Shown here piece after piece: positions 16,769 through 25,047 of a DNA stretch of 32,158 nt; the first letter of the stretch is position 1, and every line of letters begins with the position of its first letter. Under the pieces are notes generated by a model. That model saw only the letters and a program-made list of their open reading frames with translations, searched no databases and was not told the origin of the DNA. The stretch covers positions 1-32,158 of the forward strand of contig CAJOME010000006.1 in the NCBI GenBank assembly GCA_905235585.1. Direction: 5' to 3'. The position numbers and the translations under genes are program-made. This DNA is from an uncultured Lachnospiraceae bacterium (GTDB lineage: Bacteria; Bacillota; Clostridia; Lachnospirales; Lachnospiraceae).

Positions 16769-17426
16769 CATCATAGATACCGCAGGCATGATACTGGCTG
16801 CCTATGACTACTCCGAGTATGATAAGAGACTCAGGGTACTGACTGCCGATGTGGGTAAAGTGACGGTATTTGCCAGAGGAGTTAGACGACAGAATTCCAG
16901 GTTTATGGGAATGACGGATATGTTTTCCTTCGGGAATTTTTGTCTTTTTGCGGGAAAGAGCGCATATAACCTCTCGGGAGTTGAGATATCCAATTACTTC
17001 GAGGATATAAGGCAGGATATGGAGAAGATGTGTTTTGCTTCGTATTTTGCGGATCTTGCAGACTATTCCGTGCATGAGAACATGGAGGGCAAGGACATGC
17101 TCCTGCTCATATACAGATCACTGCAGGCGCTTGATACCGACAGCATAGAAAACAGACTCGTGCGTGCTGTATATGAGCTGAGGACGGTCATGATAAACGG
17201 AGTATATCCGGGACCTCCGTCAAGGAGTATAATGGCGGGTACCGCAAGTGCGCTGGGTCATATAGAAACAGCCGGTATAAAAGACCTTTTTTCATTTAAG
17301 GTAAGGGATGAGGTCATGGATGAGCTGTGCACTATAGCGGATGAATACAGGAAACGTTATATACAGGGGAGCTTTAGATCACTTGATGTGATGTCCGAGC
17401 TGGGATACAGCACGGTACAGGGATAG
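16761..17426 (+). CDS. recO: DNA repair protein RecO, short form without zinc cysteines
   Basis: RecO loads RecA onto single-stranded DNA with RecR and anneals SSB-coated strands. This copy has 221 residues, somewhat shorter than the usual 240-260. The N-terminal OB-fold is recognisable (VLTADVGKVTVFARGVRR at about 27-44, then SFGNFCLFAGK), and the C-terminal helices include YRKRYIQGSFRSLDVM. Between them, where many Gram-positive RecO proteins carry a zinc finger of two CxxC-type pairs, this protein has a short segment (about 150-175, GVYPGPPSRS onward) with no cysteines. Enterobacterial RecO also lacks zinc, so the protein may still work. Identification rests on the OB-fold, the helical tail and its place directly after era. 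Confidence 0.85.
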   Translation: MNDIIDTAGMILAAYDYSEYDKRLRVLTADVGKVTVFARGVRRQNSRFMGMTDMFSFGNFCLFAGKSAYNLSGVEISNYFEDIRQDMEKMCFASYFADLADYSVHENMEGKDMLLLIYRSLQALDTDSIENRLVRAVYELRTVMINGVYPGPPSRSIMAGTASALGHIETAGIKDLFSFKVRDEVMDELCTIADEYRKRYIQGSFRSLDVMSELGYSTVQG

Positions 17427-17430
17427 GATA

Positions 17431-18051
17431 ATGGCGCAGCAGGCAGGAAGAAGAAGAAAAAAGAGAAGGAAGGACAGAGGCAGGGTCATAGCCATAAGGA
17501 TGATACTGATACTCGTCATCATTGCGGCTATAGCCGTGCTCGGGTTCATCGGGTATCAGCTGTATGGTCTTATCGCCGATATGTCCGGTGGCAATGCGAA
17601 GGTCACTACCGTGACTGTGTCCAACAAAGGAAAGATCAGACAGACTATAGTGGAGGAGTTTAATCCGGGCTTATATGACGAGGCAGGTCTTAAGGCAGAT
17701 ATAGAGGATAAGATAAAGGCTTCGGACGGAGTGGAGTCAGTAGGACTTGAGATAGAGGACGGAGTCGCGGTGCTAAAGCTGAGATATGACTCTGATGATG
17801 CCATGGCAGCCTTTAACAATGAGGTATTTTATGCCGATTCCATGGATGAGCTCAGGAAGCAGGGAGTGACCTTCGGTGCCGATGCCATACTGGCGGGAGG
17901 TGATCATGCCGTGATAGTTTCGGAGGCGATGGATATAGAATGTCCGAAAAAAATACTGTATGCCGAAGGCGATGTCACGATAGATCCTGATAATCAAAAG
18001 CTCGCGCACTGCACGACGCAGAATGGGGATGTGGCGTTTGTGATATACTGA
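17431..18051 (+). CDS. Single-pass membrane protein of unknown function between recO and glyS
   Basis: This 206-residue protein is not recognised. Residues 6-18 are strongly basic (RRRKKRRKDRGR), followed by one hydrophobic helix at about 22-48 and then an acidic extracytoplasmic domain of about 155 residues, so the topology is N-in, C-out. The outer domain has two cysteines near the end (IECPKK and LAHCTT) that could pair. There is no lipobox, signal peptidase site or catalytic motif. It starts 4 bp after the recO stop with a GGATAGGA ribosome site, and glyS begins 77 bp downstream. The N-terminal part of the outer domain may be a helical scaffold, but no function should be assigned. Confidence 0.75.
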   Translation: MAQQAGRRRKKRRKDRGRVIAIRMILILVIIAAIAVLGFIGYQLYGLIADMSGGNAKVTTVTVSNKGKIRQTIVEEFNPGLYDEAGLKADIEDKIKASDGVESVGLEIEDGVAVLKLRYDSDDAMAAFNNEVFYADSMDELRKQGVTFGADAILAGGDHAVIVSEAMDIECPKKILYAEGDVTIDPDNQKLAHCTTQNGDVAFVIY

Positions 18052-18128
18052 TCCTTTACAGTACTTAGCCGCATTTGAATGGCTTGACATATAATTGAAA
18101 GAAACATCTGACGATAAGGAGGAAAGAA

Positions 18129-19517
18129 ATGGTTGATTCAATGGAGAAGATCGTAAATCTGTGTAAGGGCAGGGGATTCATATATCCGGGTTCGGAGATA
18201 TACGGGGGTCTCGCAAACACATGGGATTACGGCAATCTCGGAGTAGAGCTTAAAAATAACATGAAAAAGGCATGGTGGAGCCGATTTGTAACGGGCAATA
18301 AATACAATGTCGGAGTGGACTGCGCCATACTCATGAATACACAGACCTATGTGGCATCGGGGCATATCGGCAGCTTTTCAGACCCTCTTATCGACTGTAA
18401 GGAATGTCATGAGAGATTCAGAGCCGACAATATCATAGAGGATTGGACAAAGGAGAATAACGTGACTCTGGAATCCTCAGTTGACGGCTGGTCTAATGAG
18501 GAAATGATGGATTTCATTAAAAAGAACTCCATACCTTGCCCTACCTGCGGCAAGCACAACTTTACCGATATCAGACAGTTTAATCTCATGTTCAAGACCT
18601 TTCAGGGAGTTACCGAGGATGCGAAGAATGTCGTATACCTGAGACCCGAGACAGCTCAGGGTATATTCGTCAACTTCAAAAACGTCCAGAGGACCTCACG
18701 TAAGAAGGTTCCTTTCGGTATAGGACAGATAGGAAAGTCCTTCAGAAACGAGATCACACCCGGCAACTTTACGTTCAGGACGAGGGAGTTTGAGCAGATG
18801 GAGCTTGAATTCTTCTGCAAGCCCGGGACGGATCTTGAGTGGTTCGCATACTGGAAGCAGTACTGCATAGACTTCCTGCATGACCTCGGCATGGCTCCCG
18901 AGCATATAAAGACAAGGGATCATGATCCGGCAGAGCTTGCCTTTTATTCCAAGGCTACGACCGATCTCGAGTATCTCTTCCCGTTTGGATGGGGTGAGCT
19001 CTGGGGTATAGCCGACAGGACTGACTATGACCTCTCACAGCATCAGAATACATCGGGTCAGGACATGACCTACTTTGATGATACGACAAACGAAAAGTAT
19101 CTGCCCTATGTCATAGAGCCCTCGCTCGGAGCGGACAGGGTAGTGCTTGCCTTCCTTTGCGAAGCCTATGATGAGGAGACTCTGGAGGGAGGAGATGTGC
19201 GTACGGTCATGCGTTTCCATCCTGCGCTCGCACCCGTGAAGATAGGAGTGCTGCCGCTTTCAAAGAAGCTGAATGAAGGAGCCGAGAAGATATACGATAC
19301 TCTTTCAAAGCACTACAACTGTGAGTTTGATGACAGAGGAGCCATCGGCAAGAGATACAGAAGACAGGATGAGATAGGTACGCCTTATTGCATTACCTAT
19401 GATTTTGACTCGGAGACTGACGGCGCGGTGACCATACGTGACCGTGACAGCATGGAGCAGGAGAGAGTGGCTATATCAGAGCTCGAGTCATATTTCAACG
19501 GAAAGTTTGATCTTTGA
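18129..19517 (+). CDS. glyS: Glycyl-tRNA synthetase, alpha2 (single-chain) type
   Basis: This 462-residue class II enzyme charges tRNA-Gly. It is the homodimeric type, not the alpha2beta2 GlyQ/GlyS type. Near the N-terminus is [21 protein letters not shown], shown here in its two halves [10 protein letters not shown] and [11 protein letters not shown], characteristic of this branch. Motif 2 is [20 protein letters not shown] and motif 3 is GADRVVLAF. The C-terminal anticodon-binding domain ends normally ([10 protein letters not shown]). A strong AAGGAGG ribosome site lies seven or eight bases before the ATG. Only 77 bases separate it from the upstream gene, too short for a T-box riboswitch. 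alaS follows after a gap of about 34 bp, so the two synthetases probably share a transcript. Confidence 0.96.
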   Translation: MVDSMEKIVNLCKGRGFIYPGSEIYGGLANTWDYGNLGVELKNNMKKAWWSRFVTGNKYNVGVDCAILMNTQTYVASGHIGSFSDPLIDCKECHERFRADNIIEDWTKENNVTLESSVDGWSNEEMMDFIKKNSIPCPTCGKHNFTDIRQFNLMFKTFQGVTEDAKNVVYLRPETAQGIFVNFKNVQRTSRKKVPFGIGQIGKSFRNEITPGNFTFRTREFEQMELEFFCKPGTDLEWFAYWKQYCIDFLHDLGMAPEHIKTRDHDPAELAFYSKATTDLEYLFPFGWGELWGIADRTDYDLSQHQNTSGQDMTYFDDTTNEKYLPYVIEPSLGADRVVLAFLCEAYDEETLEGGDVRTVMRFHPALAPVKIGVLPLSKKLNEGAEKIYDTLSKHYNCEFDDRGAIGKRYRRQDEIGTPYCITYDFDSETDGAVTIRDRDSMEQERVAISELESYFNGKFDL

Positions 19518-19551
19518 ATAAAGAATCATATTAAGGATAGGAGAAATGACC

Positions 19552-22206
19552 ATGAAACAGTTCACATCGGATGAATTGAGAAATGCATGGAAGGAGTTTT
19601 ATAAGGAGAGAGGCCATGTGGATGTCGGAGCCGTATCCCTCGTATCGGACGGTTCGACAGGAGTGCTCTTTAATGTGGCGGGCATGCAGCCTCTTATGCC
19701 GTATCTGCTCGGACAGAAGCATCCCAAAGGGACAAGGCTCTGTAATGTGCAGGGCTGCGTAAGGACAAATGACATAGACTCTGTGGGAGACAGGAGCCAT
19801 GTGACCTTCTTTGAGATGATGGGAAGCTGGAGTCTGGGCGACTATTTCAAAAAAGAAAGATGCCAGTGGAGCTACGAGCTGCTGACGGAGGTGCTTGGCT
19901 TTGACAGGGATCATCTTGCGGCTACAGTATTTGCCGGAGACGAAAATGCTCCCAGAGATGAGGAGGGCGCAAGGTACCGCATCGAGTCAGGCTTCAAGGA
20001 GGAAAACATCTATTATCTTCCGGCAGAAGATAATTGGTGGGGACTGGAGTACGGACCCTGCGGACCTGACAGTGAGATGTTTTATATAGCCGATGTACCC
20101 GACTGCGGACCCGACTGCGGACCGGGCTGCAGCTGCGGTAAGTATACCGAGCTCGGCAACGATGTCTTCATGCAGTATGAGAAGCACAGGGACGGTCATC
20201 TTACCCCGCTTAAGCAGAAGAACGTGGATACAGGCTGGGGGCTTGAGAGGATACTGGCTTTCCTTAACGGTACCAAGGATGTATATAAGACAGATCTTTT
20301 CCTGCCTGTCATACAGTACATAGAGAAGCATACCGGACTGTCTTATGATGCCGATGATGAGAAGACCCGCTCCATGAGGATACTGGCTGATCATCTGCGT
20401 ACTGCGGTTATGCTTATAGGTGATGAGGCGAGACTTACACCGTCAAACGCGGGAGCAGGCTATGTACTGCGCAGACTCATAAGGCGCGCTGTAAGACACG
20501 GAAGGCTCCTTGGATTTAAGAAGGAAAACCTGATAGACATCGCAGAGATCTATATAAACGATATTTACGGCGAGAGCTATCCGCTCCTTGGTAAGAATAG
20601 CGCCTTCATCATCACAGAGCTCAGAAATGAGATAATCAGATTTGAAAGTGCCCTTGAGAACGGCATGAAGGAGTTTGAAAAGATCGTCACGAGGAAAGAG
20701 AAGGACGGAGAGAAGAGCATCGATGGAAAGTCCGCTTTTTATCTGTACGATACCTTTGGATTTCCTCTTGAGCTCACCCAGGAGATGGCTGACGAGAAGG
20801 GACTAAGTGTAGATGAGGCCGGCTTTACCGAGGCTATGGAGGAGCAGAAGAGAAAGGCCAGAGAGAATCAGAGCTTTTCCGCAGACCTCTCAAACGACAT
20901 GTCAGTATATGACGGGCTGGATGCCGGGATAAAAAGTGAGTTTACGGGATATGAGGGATTGACTCAAAAGGACAGGATACTTGCCGTGTCCGACGGAAAG
21001 GAGCTAAAGGATATACTGACTCTCGGCATGGAGGGTACCGTGATCACGGGCAGGACACCATTCTATGCCACCATGGGCGGACAGAAGGGTGATATAGGCA
21101 GGATAGTAACTTCCGGCGGTGAATTTGAGGTAAAGGACACCATAAAGCTCCCGGGAGACCGGATAGGTCATATCGGTGTCGTAAGCTCAGGCGAGATAAA
21201 GACGGGAGATGATGCGTCACTTGAGGTAGATGCGCGCAACAGAGGAAGCGTATGCAGGAACCATTCGGCTACTCACCTGATGCAGAGGGCTCTCCGCGAG
21301 GTATTGGGAGACGGTGTGGAGCAGCAGGGCTCCTATCAGGACGCATCCCGTACGAGATTTGATTTCAGCTACTCGCAGGCTATGACGGAAGAGCAGGTGA
21401 AGCAGGTAGAGGATATCGTCAATGAGAAGATAGGAGACGCTCTTTCGGTAGATACAAAGATAATGTCTCTTGAAGAAGCAAAAAAGACCGGCGCTATGGC
21501 ACTTTTCGGAGAGAAGTACGGCGATGAGGTCAGGGTCGTAAACATGGGAGACTGGTCCATAGAGCTGTGCGGAGGTACGCATGTAAAGAACACTGCGGAT
21601 ATCAAGTACTTTAAGATACTCTCGGAAGCCGGCGTGGCAGCAGGTGTGAGACGTATCGAGGCCGTCACCGGAGATAACGTGATAAGCTACTATAAGGGCG
21701 TGGAGGATATCTTAAACAATGCGGCAAAGACCGCAAGATCCTCGACTCAGGAGCTTGCGTCGCATATAGAGAAGCTCTTAAAGGAGCTCAGGGAGCTTAA
21801 GGCAGAGAATGACTCACTCAAGTCAAAAGCAGCAAAGGACGCCCTTGGTGACGTGACGGACAGCGTTAAGGAGATTAACGGAGTGAAGCTGCTTGCCGCT
21901 ACACCGGCAGGGGTCGATATGAACGGACTCAGGGATCTCTCGGATGAATTAAAGACCAGGATAGGAGAGGGCGTCATCGTGCTGCTGTCAGATGCAGGCG
22001 GCAAGGTAAATGTGGTCGTATCCGCGACTGAGGGAGCCATAGCAAAGGGAGCCCATGCAGGCAATCTGATAAAAGAGGTGGCAAAGTGCGTGGGAGGCGG
22101 CGGAGGCGGTCGTCCCAACATGGCACAGGCCGGCGGAAAGGATGCATCCGGCATACCTGCTGCCGTAGATAAAGCAGCCGAGGTGCTTGCCGGACAGATA
22201 AAGTAA
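19552..22206 (+). CDS. alaS: Alanyl-tRNA synthetase, divergent lineage
   Basis: This 884-residue class II enzyme charges tRNA-Ala and edits Ser/Gly mistakes. The catalytic domain has CNVQGCVRTNDID and FFEMMGSWSLGDYF. The editing domain has the zinc motifs HSATH and CGGTH. The C-terminal C-Ala domain ends with a glycine run and GRPNMAQAGG. The catalytic half is unlike the common bacterial form: it reads GMQPLMPYLLGQKHP where the usual enzyme has GMAPLKPYF, and it holds an extra cysteine cluster at about 185-195 (CGPDCGPGCSC). This resembles a minority AlaS lineage, so acquisition by transfer is possible. The second ATG (19552) was chosen because GGAG lies eight bases before it; the ATG at 19546 is only two bases from GGAG but remains possible. 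Confidence 0.95.
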   Translation: MKQFTSDELRNAWKEFYKERGHVDVGAVSLVSDGSTGVLFNVAGMQPLMPYLLGQKHPKGTRLCNVQGCVRTNDIDSVGDRSHVTFFEMMGSWSLGDYFKKERCQWSYELLTEVLGFDRDHLAATVFAGDENAPRDEEGARYRIESGFKEENIYYLPAEDNWWGLEYGPCGPDSEMFYIADVPDCGPDCGPGCSCGKYTELGNDVFMQYEKHRDGHLTPLKQKNVDTGWGLERILAFLNGTKDVYKTDLFLPVIQYIEKHTGLSYDADDEKTRSMRILADHLRTAVMLIGDEARLTPSNAGAGYVLRRLIRRAVRHGRLLGFKKENLIDIAEIYINDIYGESYPLLGKNSAFIITELRNEIIRFESALENGMKEFEKIVTRKEKDGEKSIDGKSAFYLYDTFGFPLELTQEMADEKGLSVDEAGFTEAMEEQKRKARENQSFSADLSNDMSVYDGLDAGIKSEFTGYEGLTQKDRILAVSDGKELKDILTLGMEGTVITGRTPFYATMGGQKGDIGRIVTSGGEFEVKDTIKLPGDRIGHIGVVSSGEIKTGDDASLEVDARNRGSVCRNHSATHLMQRALREVLGDGVEQQGSYQDASRTRFDFSYSQAMTEEQVKQVEDIVNEKIGDALSVDTKIMSLEEAKKTGAMALFGEKYGDEVRVVNMGDWSIELCGGTHVKNTADIKYFKILSEAGVAAGVRRIEAVTGDNVISYYKGVEDILNNAAKTARSSTQELASHIEKLLKELRELKAENDSLKSKAAKDALGDVTDSVKEINGVKLLAATPAGVDMNGLRDLSDELKTRIGEGVIVLLSDAGGKVNVVVSATEGAIAKGAHAGNLIKEVAKCVGGGGGGRPNMAQAGGKDASGIPAAVDKAAEVLAGQIK

Positions 22207-22237
22207 GCGCCAAAACGTAACGAGTTTTGTCGCTTAC
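22203..22237 (+). terminator. Hairpin overlapping the alaS stop codon
   Basis: GTAAGCG (22203-22209) pairs with CGCTTAC (22231-22237), and CAAAAC (22211-22216) pairs with GTTTTG (22224-22229), with one C/T mismatch and a seven-base loop. The alaS stop TAA lies in the left arm. A T-run does not follow, so this is not a classic intrinsic terminator; partial termination or mRNA 3' protection is more likely. Confidence 0.45.
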
Positions 22238-22260
22238 TGTAAAATGTGTATTAGATCACG

Positions 22261-22287
22261 TTTGCAATATGTAATTTCTGATACAAA
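22261..22287 (+). promoter_or_regulatory. Weak candidate promoter before the SIMPL gene
   Basis: TTTGCA at 22261-22266 and TACAAA at 22282-22287 are 15 bases apart, with TG one base before the second box. Both boxes are imperfect and the spacer is short. The site lies after the alaS hairpin and 20 bases before the SIMPL start, so it would let that gene be expressed separately from alaS. Confidence 0.28.
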
Positions 22288-22307
22288 GATATTAAAGGAG
22301 AGACAGC

Positions 22308-23123
22308 ATGGATATGGAAGAGAATACAAAAGACGTCATGAATAATGAACAGGGCACAGAGGAAAAAAAGCACGGCAGACACAAGAGTACATCATGGGTA
22401 TCATCGCTTATCATAGGCATCGCCGTAGTGGCAGCAGCAGCGATGATCGCATTCGGACTGTCAAGATTTCGTTCTGTAGAGAGTCATACCGTGGGTGCTA
22501 CGGGATCTGCCAGTGTGGATTTTGAATCCGATCTTGTCATCTGGAGAGGATCGTTCAATACCCACAACTATACGACAGAGGCGGCATTCAGGCAGATAAA
22601 GAAGGATGCGGCAAGTGTAAAGAAGTACCTTATGGATAACGGCATAGATGAATCAGAGATAGTACTTAGCTCGATATCGGTAAGTCAGAGGGAGAGGGAT
22701 GTATACAGCAATGACGGAGAGTACAGGTATTCCGAGTTTGACGGATATGACCTGACACAGCAGATCACCGTAACATCCGATGATTTGGATAAGGTGGAAA
22801 AGGTATCCAGAGATATCACAGATCTTCTGGAATCCGGCATAGAGTTTTATTCGGACTCACCCGAGTATTATTGCACCACACTTGATGATGTAAAGCTTGA
22901 TCTCATAGGTAAGGCGACGGAAAATGCGAGAGACAGGATAAACATCATAGCAAACGGCTCCGGAGCAAGGCTTGGGAAGCTCGTAAATTCCAATCTCGGA
23001 GTATTCCAGATCACTGCGATAAACTCCGGCACTCAGGACTACAGCTATGACGGAGCCTTTGACACCAGCTCCAGATGGAAGACGGCATCTATTACGGTAA
23101 AGCTCGAGTATGACCTGAAATAA
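22308..23123 (+). CDS. Membrane-anchored SIMPL (DUF541) domain protein
   Basis: This 271-residue protein has an acidic, then basic, cytoplasmic N-terminus, one helix at about 30-50 (WVSSLIIGIAVVAAAAMIA) and an extracytoplasmic SIMPL domain. Typical SIMPL features are the early VGATGSASVDFESDLVIW strand and the later ISVSQRERD followed by a YDLTQQITVTSDDLDKV stretch. SIMPL proteins such as E. coli YggE affect oxidative stress tolerance and form ring assemblies, but their activity is poorly defined. AAGGAGAG lies eight bases before the ATG; a second ATG two codons later is possible. degV follows 10 bp downstream and may be co-transcribed. Confidence 0.85.
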   Translation: MDMEENTKDVMNNEQGTEEKKHGRHKSTSWVSSLIIGIAVVAAAAMIAFGLSRFRSVESHTVGATGSASVDFESDLVIWRGSFNTHNYTTEAAFRQIKKDAASVKKYLMDNGIDESEIVLSSISVSQRERDVYSNDGEYRYSEFDGYDLTQQITVTSDDLDKVEKVSRDITDLLESGIEFYSDSPEYYCTTLDDVKLDLIGKATENARDRINIIANGSGARLGKLVNSNLGVFQITAINSGTQDYSYDGAFDTSSRWKTASITVKLEYDLK

Positions 23124-23133
23124 GCAGAAAACG

Positions 23134-23985
23134 ATGGTAAGGATATACGCAGACAGTACAAATGATCTCAGCCCGGAATACATAAAGGAGCATGATATCA
23201 GGATAATCCCCCTTTATATCACGATGGGTGACAGGACCGGCAGGGATGGAGTGGATGTCACTGCCGATGAGATATTTAAGTGGGCGGAAGAAAACAAAAG
23301 CGTACCCACTACTGCGGCTTTTTCTCCGGGTGATGTCGAAGAGGTGCTTCAGGAGATAAAGGATGCGGGCGAAGACGCTGTATTTATCGGGATATCAAGG
23401 GATTTTTCCGCTGCCTGTCAGGTGGTCAGTATCGCAGTTGAGGAAATTAAGTATGCCGATCATATAGCAGTCGTGGATTCCAGAAACCTCTCTTCGGGGA
23501 TAGGACTCGTGATAATGGAGGCTGTAAAGCTGCGTGATCAGGGAGCGGATATCAGACAGATAGCCGACAGGCTTGACGATATCATTCCAAAGGTAAGAGC
23601 GAGCTTTGTGATAGATACGCTTGAATATCTGCACAGAGGAGGAAGGTGCTCCTCTGTCGCAAAGGTATTTGCAGGTACATTAAATATAAAGCCCAAGATC
23701 GTCGTGGAAAACGGCAGGATGCGTGTGGCGCACAAATACAGAGGAAGCCTGCGTACAGTGATCATGAAATATGTGAAGGACATGGAGGCTGAGCTGATAC
23801 AGGCAAAGCCCGAGACGGTATATATCACTCATTCCGGAGTAGATAAGGATATAGTAGATGAGGTCAGGGATTATCTTAAGTCTCTATCCGTTTTTAATGA
23901 GATCATAGAGACGAGAGCAGGCGGCATTATATCCTGCCACTGCGGACCGGGGACACTGGGAGTACTTTTTATCGCAGGTGATTGA
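23134..23985 (+). CDS. DegV family fatty-acid-binding protein (FakB-like)
   Basis: This 283-residue cytoplasmic protein belongs to the DegV/FakB family, which bind a fatty acid and in many Firmicutes present it to the kinase FakA for phosphorylation and use in phospholipids. Family marks are DSTNDLSPE at the N-terminus, PTTAAFSPGDV where the fatty-acid carboxylate loop lies (usually TSQPS), DTLEYLHRGGRCS followed by NIKP, and the C-terminal ISCHCGPGTLG. Length is normal. The first ATG has only a weak ribosome site and lies 10 bp after the SIMPL stop, so coupling is likely. No fakA kinase is in the window, so its lipid role is inferred from family. Confidence 0.92.
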   Translation: MVRIYADSTNDLSPEYIKEHDIRIIPLYITMGDRTGRDGVDVTADEIFKWAEENKSVPTTAAFSPGDVEEVLQEIKDAGEDAVFIGISRDFSAACQVVSIAVEEIKYADHIAVVDSRNLSSGIGLVIMEAVKLRDQGADIRQIADRLDDIIPKVRASFVIDTLEYLHRGGRCSSVAKVFAGTLNIKPKIVVENGRMRVAHKYRGSLRTVIMKYVKDMEAELIQAKPETVYITHSGVDKDIVDEVRDYLKSLSVFNEIIETRAGGIISCHCGPGTLGVLFIAGD

Positions 23986-23994
23986 AATTATTTA

Positions 23995-24023
23995 TTGCAT
24001 GGAAACGGATAATAAGATACTAT
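23995..24023 (+). promoter_or_regulatory. Promoter placed to give a leaderless panE transcript
   Basis: TTGCAT at 23995-24000 and TACTAT at 24018-24023 are exactly 17 bases apart. Seven bases later is the ATG at 24031, so normal initiation would start at or next to the start codon. There is no Shine-Dalgarno sequence in the 20 bases upstream of the ATG. The site lies in the 45 bp gap after degV. Confidence 0.55.
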
Positions 24024-24030
24024 TGCAATT

Positions 24031-24963
24031 ATGAAAAATGTGGCGATAGTCGGAATGGGGGCGCTGGGGCTCCTGTTCGGCGGAGAGATAGCGGAAAACT
24101 TAAAAGACGGTCATACAGCCTTTGTGATGGACGCTAAAAGAGCGGAGCGCCACAGGGGAGACAGCTACAGCATCAATGGAAGATCGGTCTCGTATCTTAT
24201 AGAGACTCCCGAGGATTTCTTGAAGACGGGCAAAGCGGATCTTATTCTGGTGGGAGTGAAATATCCCGCGCTTAAGGATGCAGTGGAGCTTATGGCTCCT
24301 CTCGTTTATGAAGGCACGACCTTCATATCAATGATGAACGGCATATCAAGCGAAAGGATACTCGCTGAAAGATTTGGTGCCGACAAGGTACTGTATACCG
24401 TATCTCAGGGAATGGATGCGCAGAGATACGGTACTGAGATAAACTATTCAAAGCACGGCGAGCTTTTCATAGGGATACCCCAGGGCTCGAGCAAGGAGCT
24501 GAAAGCCCGACTGGGCGAGGCAGCTGAGCTCCTTGATGAGTGTCAGGTGCCTCATACCGTAGAGCCTGAGATCCTATACAGAATGTGGAGCAAATTCATG
24601 CTCAATGTAGGCATCAATCAGACATGTATGGTATATGATACCGGATATGCAGGTGCGACCGAGCCCGGAAGCGAAGCTTACGCAATAAATGTAGCGGCAA
24701 TGCGGGAAGTGGCGGTCTTGGCACGGGCAGAGGGCATAGAGCTCGGCGAAAAAGAAGTGGATCAGTATCTTGAGATCATAGCATCACTCGATCCTGATGC
24801 CACACCGTCAATGGGACAGGACAGAAGACAGAAGCGTCCCTCGGAAGTAGACATGTTTGCAGGCGAAGTAATTGAATTAGGAAAGAAGCACGGTATACGT
24901 GTGCCTGCCAACGAGTATCTCTACAGAAGAGTGCGTGAAATAGAGGCAGAGTACGTAAAGTAA
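24031..24963 (+). CDS. panE: 2-dehydropantoate 2-reductase family protein (ketopantoate reductase)
   Basis: This 310-residue cytoplasmic enzyme has the N-terminal NADPH-binding Rossmann motif GMGALG (residues 8-13) and the ApbA/PanE C-terminal helical domain. The catalytic lysine is in RMWSKFMLNVGINQTC, near residue 190. PanE reduces ketopantoate to pantoate for coenzyme A synthesis, but this family also includes reductases of other 2-keto acids, and no panB, panC or panD lies nearby, so the substrate is only probable. The ATG has no ribosome site and appears to be leaderless. A strong terminator follows the gene, so it is probably expressed alone. Confidence 0.85.
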   Translation: MKNVAIVGMGALGLLFGGEIAENLKDGHTAFVMDAKRAERHRGDSYSINGRSVSYLIETPEDFLKTGKADLILVGVKYPALKDAVELMAPLVYEGTTFISMMNGISSERILAERFGADKVLYTVSQGMDAQRYGTEINYSKHGELFIGIPQGSSKELKARLGEAAELLDECQVPHTVEPEILYRMWSKFMLNVGINQTCMVYDTGYAGATEPGSEAYAINVAAMREVAVLARAEGIELGEKEVDQYLEIIASLDPDATPSMGQDRRQKRPSEVDMFAGEVIELGKKHGIRVPANEYLYRRVREIEAEYVK

Positions 24964-24991
24964 CAGATACAATAAAGCATGATCTGTTTTT

Positions 24992-25032
24992 ACCGGCTTG
25001 ACGGACATCAATGATGTCGAGCCGGTTTTATT
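24992..25032 (+). terminator. Intrinsic terminator after panE, directly before potA
   Basis: ACCGGCT (24992-24998) pairs with AGCCGGT (25020-25026). The stem continues through a T-G wobble and GAC with GTC, then ACATC-type pairing toward an AAT loop. TTTTATTAT follows at once. This is the clearest terminator in the window. It ends only about 15 bases before the potA start and its ribosome site, so it may also act as an attenuator on read-through into the polyamine operon. Confidence 0.75.
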
Positions 25033-25047
25033 ATGCAGGGAGATAAG

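Noticed and set aside
16761-17426. RecO as a pseudogene
   Set aside because: The frame is intact and both flanking domains are recognisable, so loss of the zinc segment looks like a clean variant rather than decay.
18084-18095. TTGACA and TATAAT upstream of glyS as a promoter
   Set aside because: The two hexamers abut each other with no spacer, so they cannot be the two halves of one promoter; TATAAT alone lacks a good -35 box at the right distance.
18052-18128. T-box riboswitch before glyS
   Set aside because: The gap is too short and lacks the T-box sequence and antiterminator pairing.
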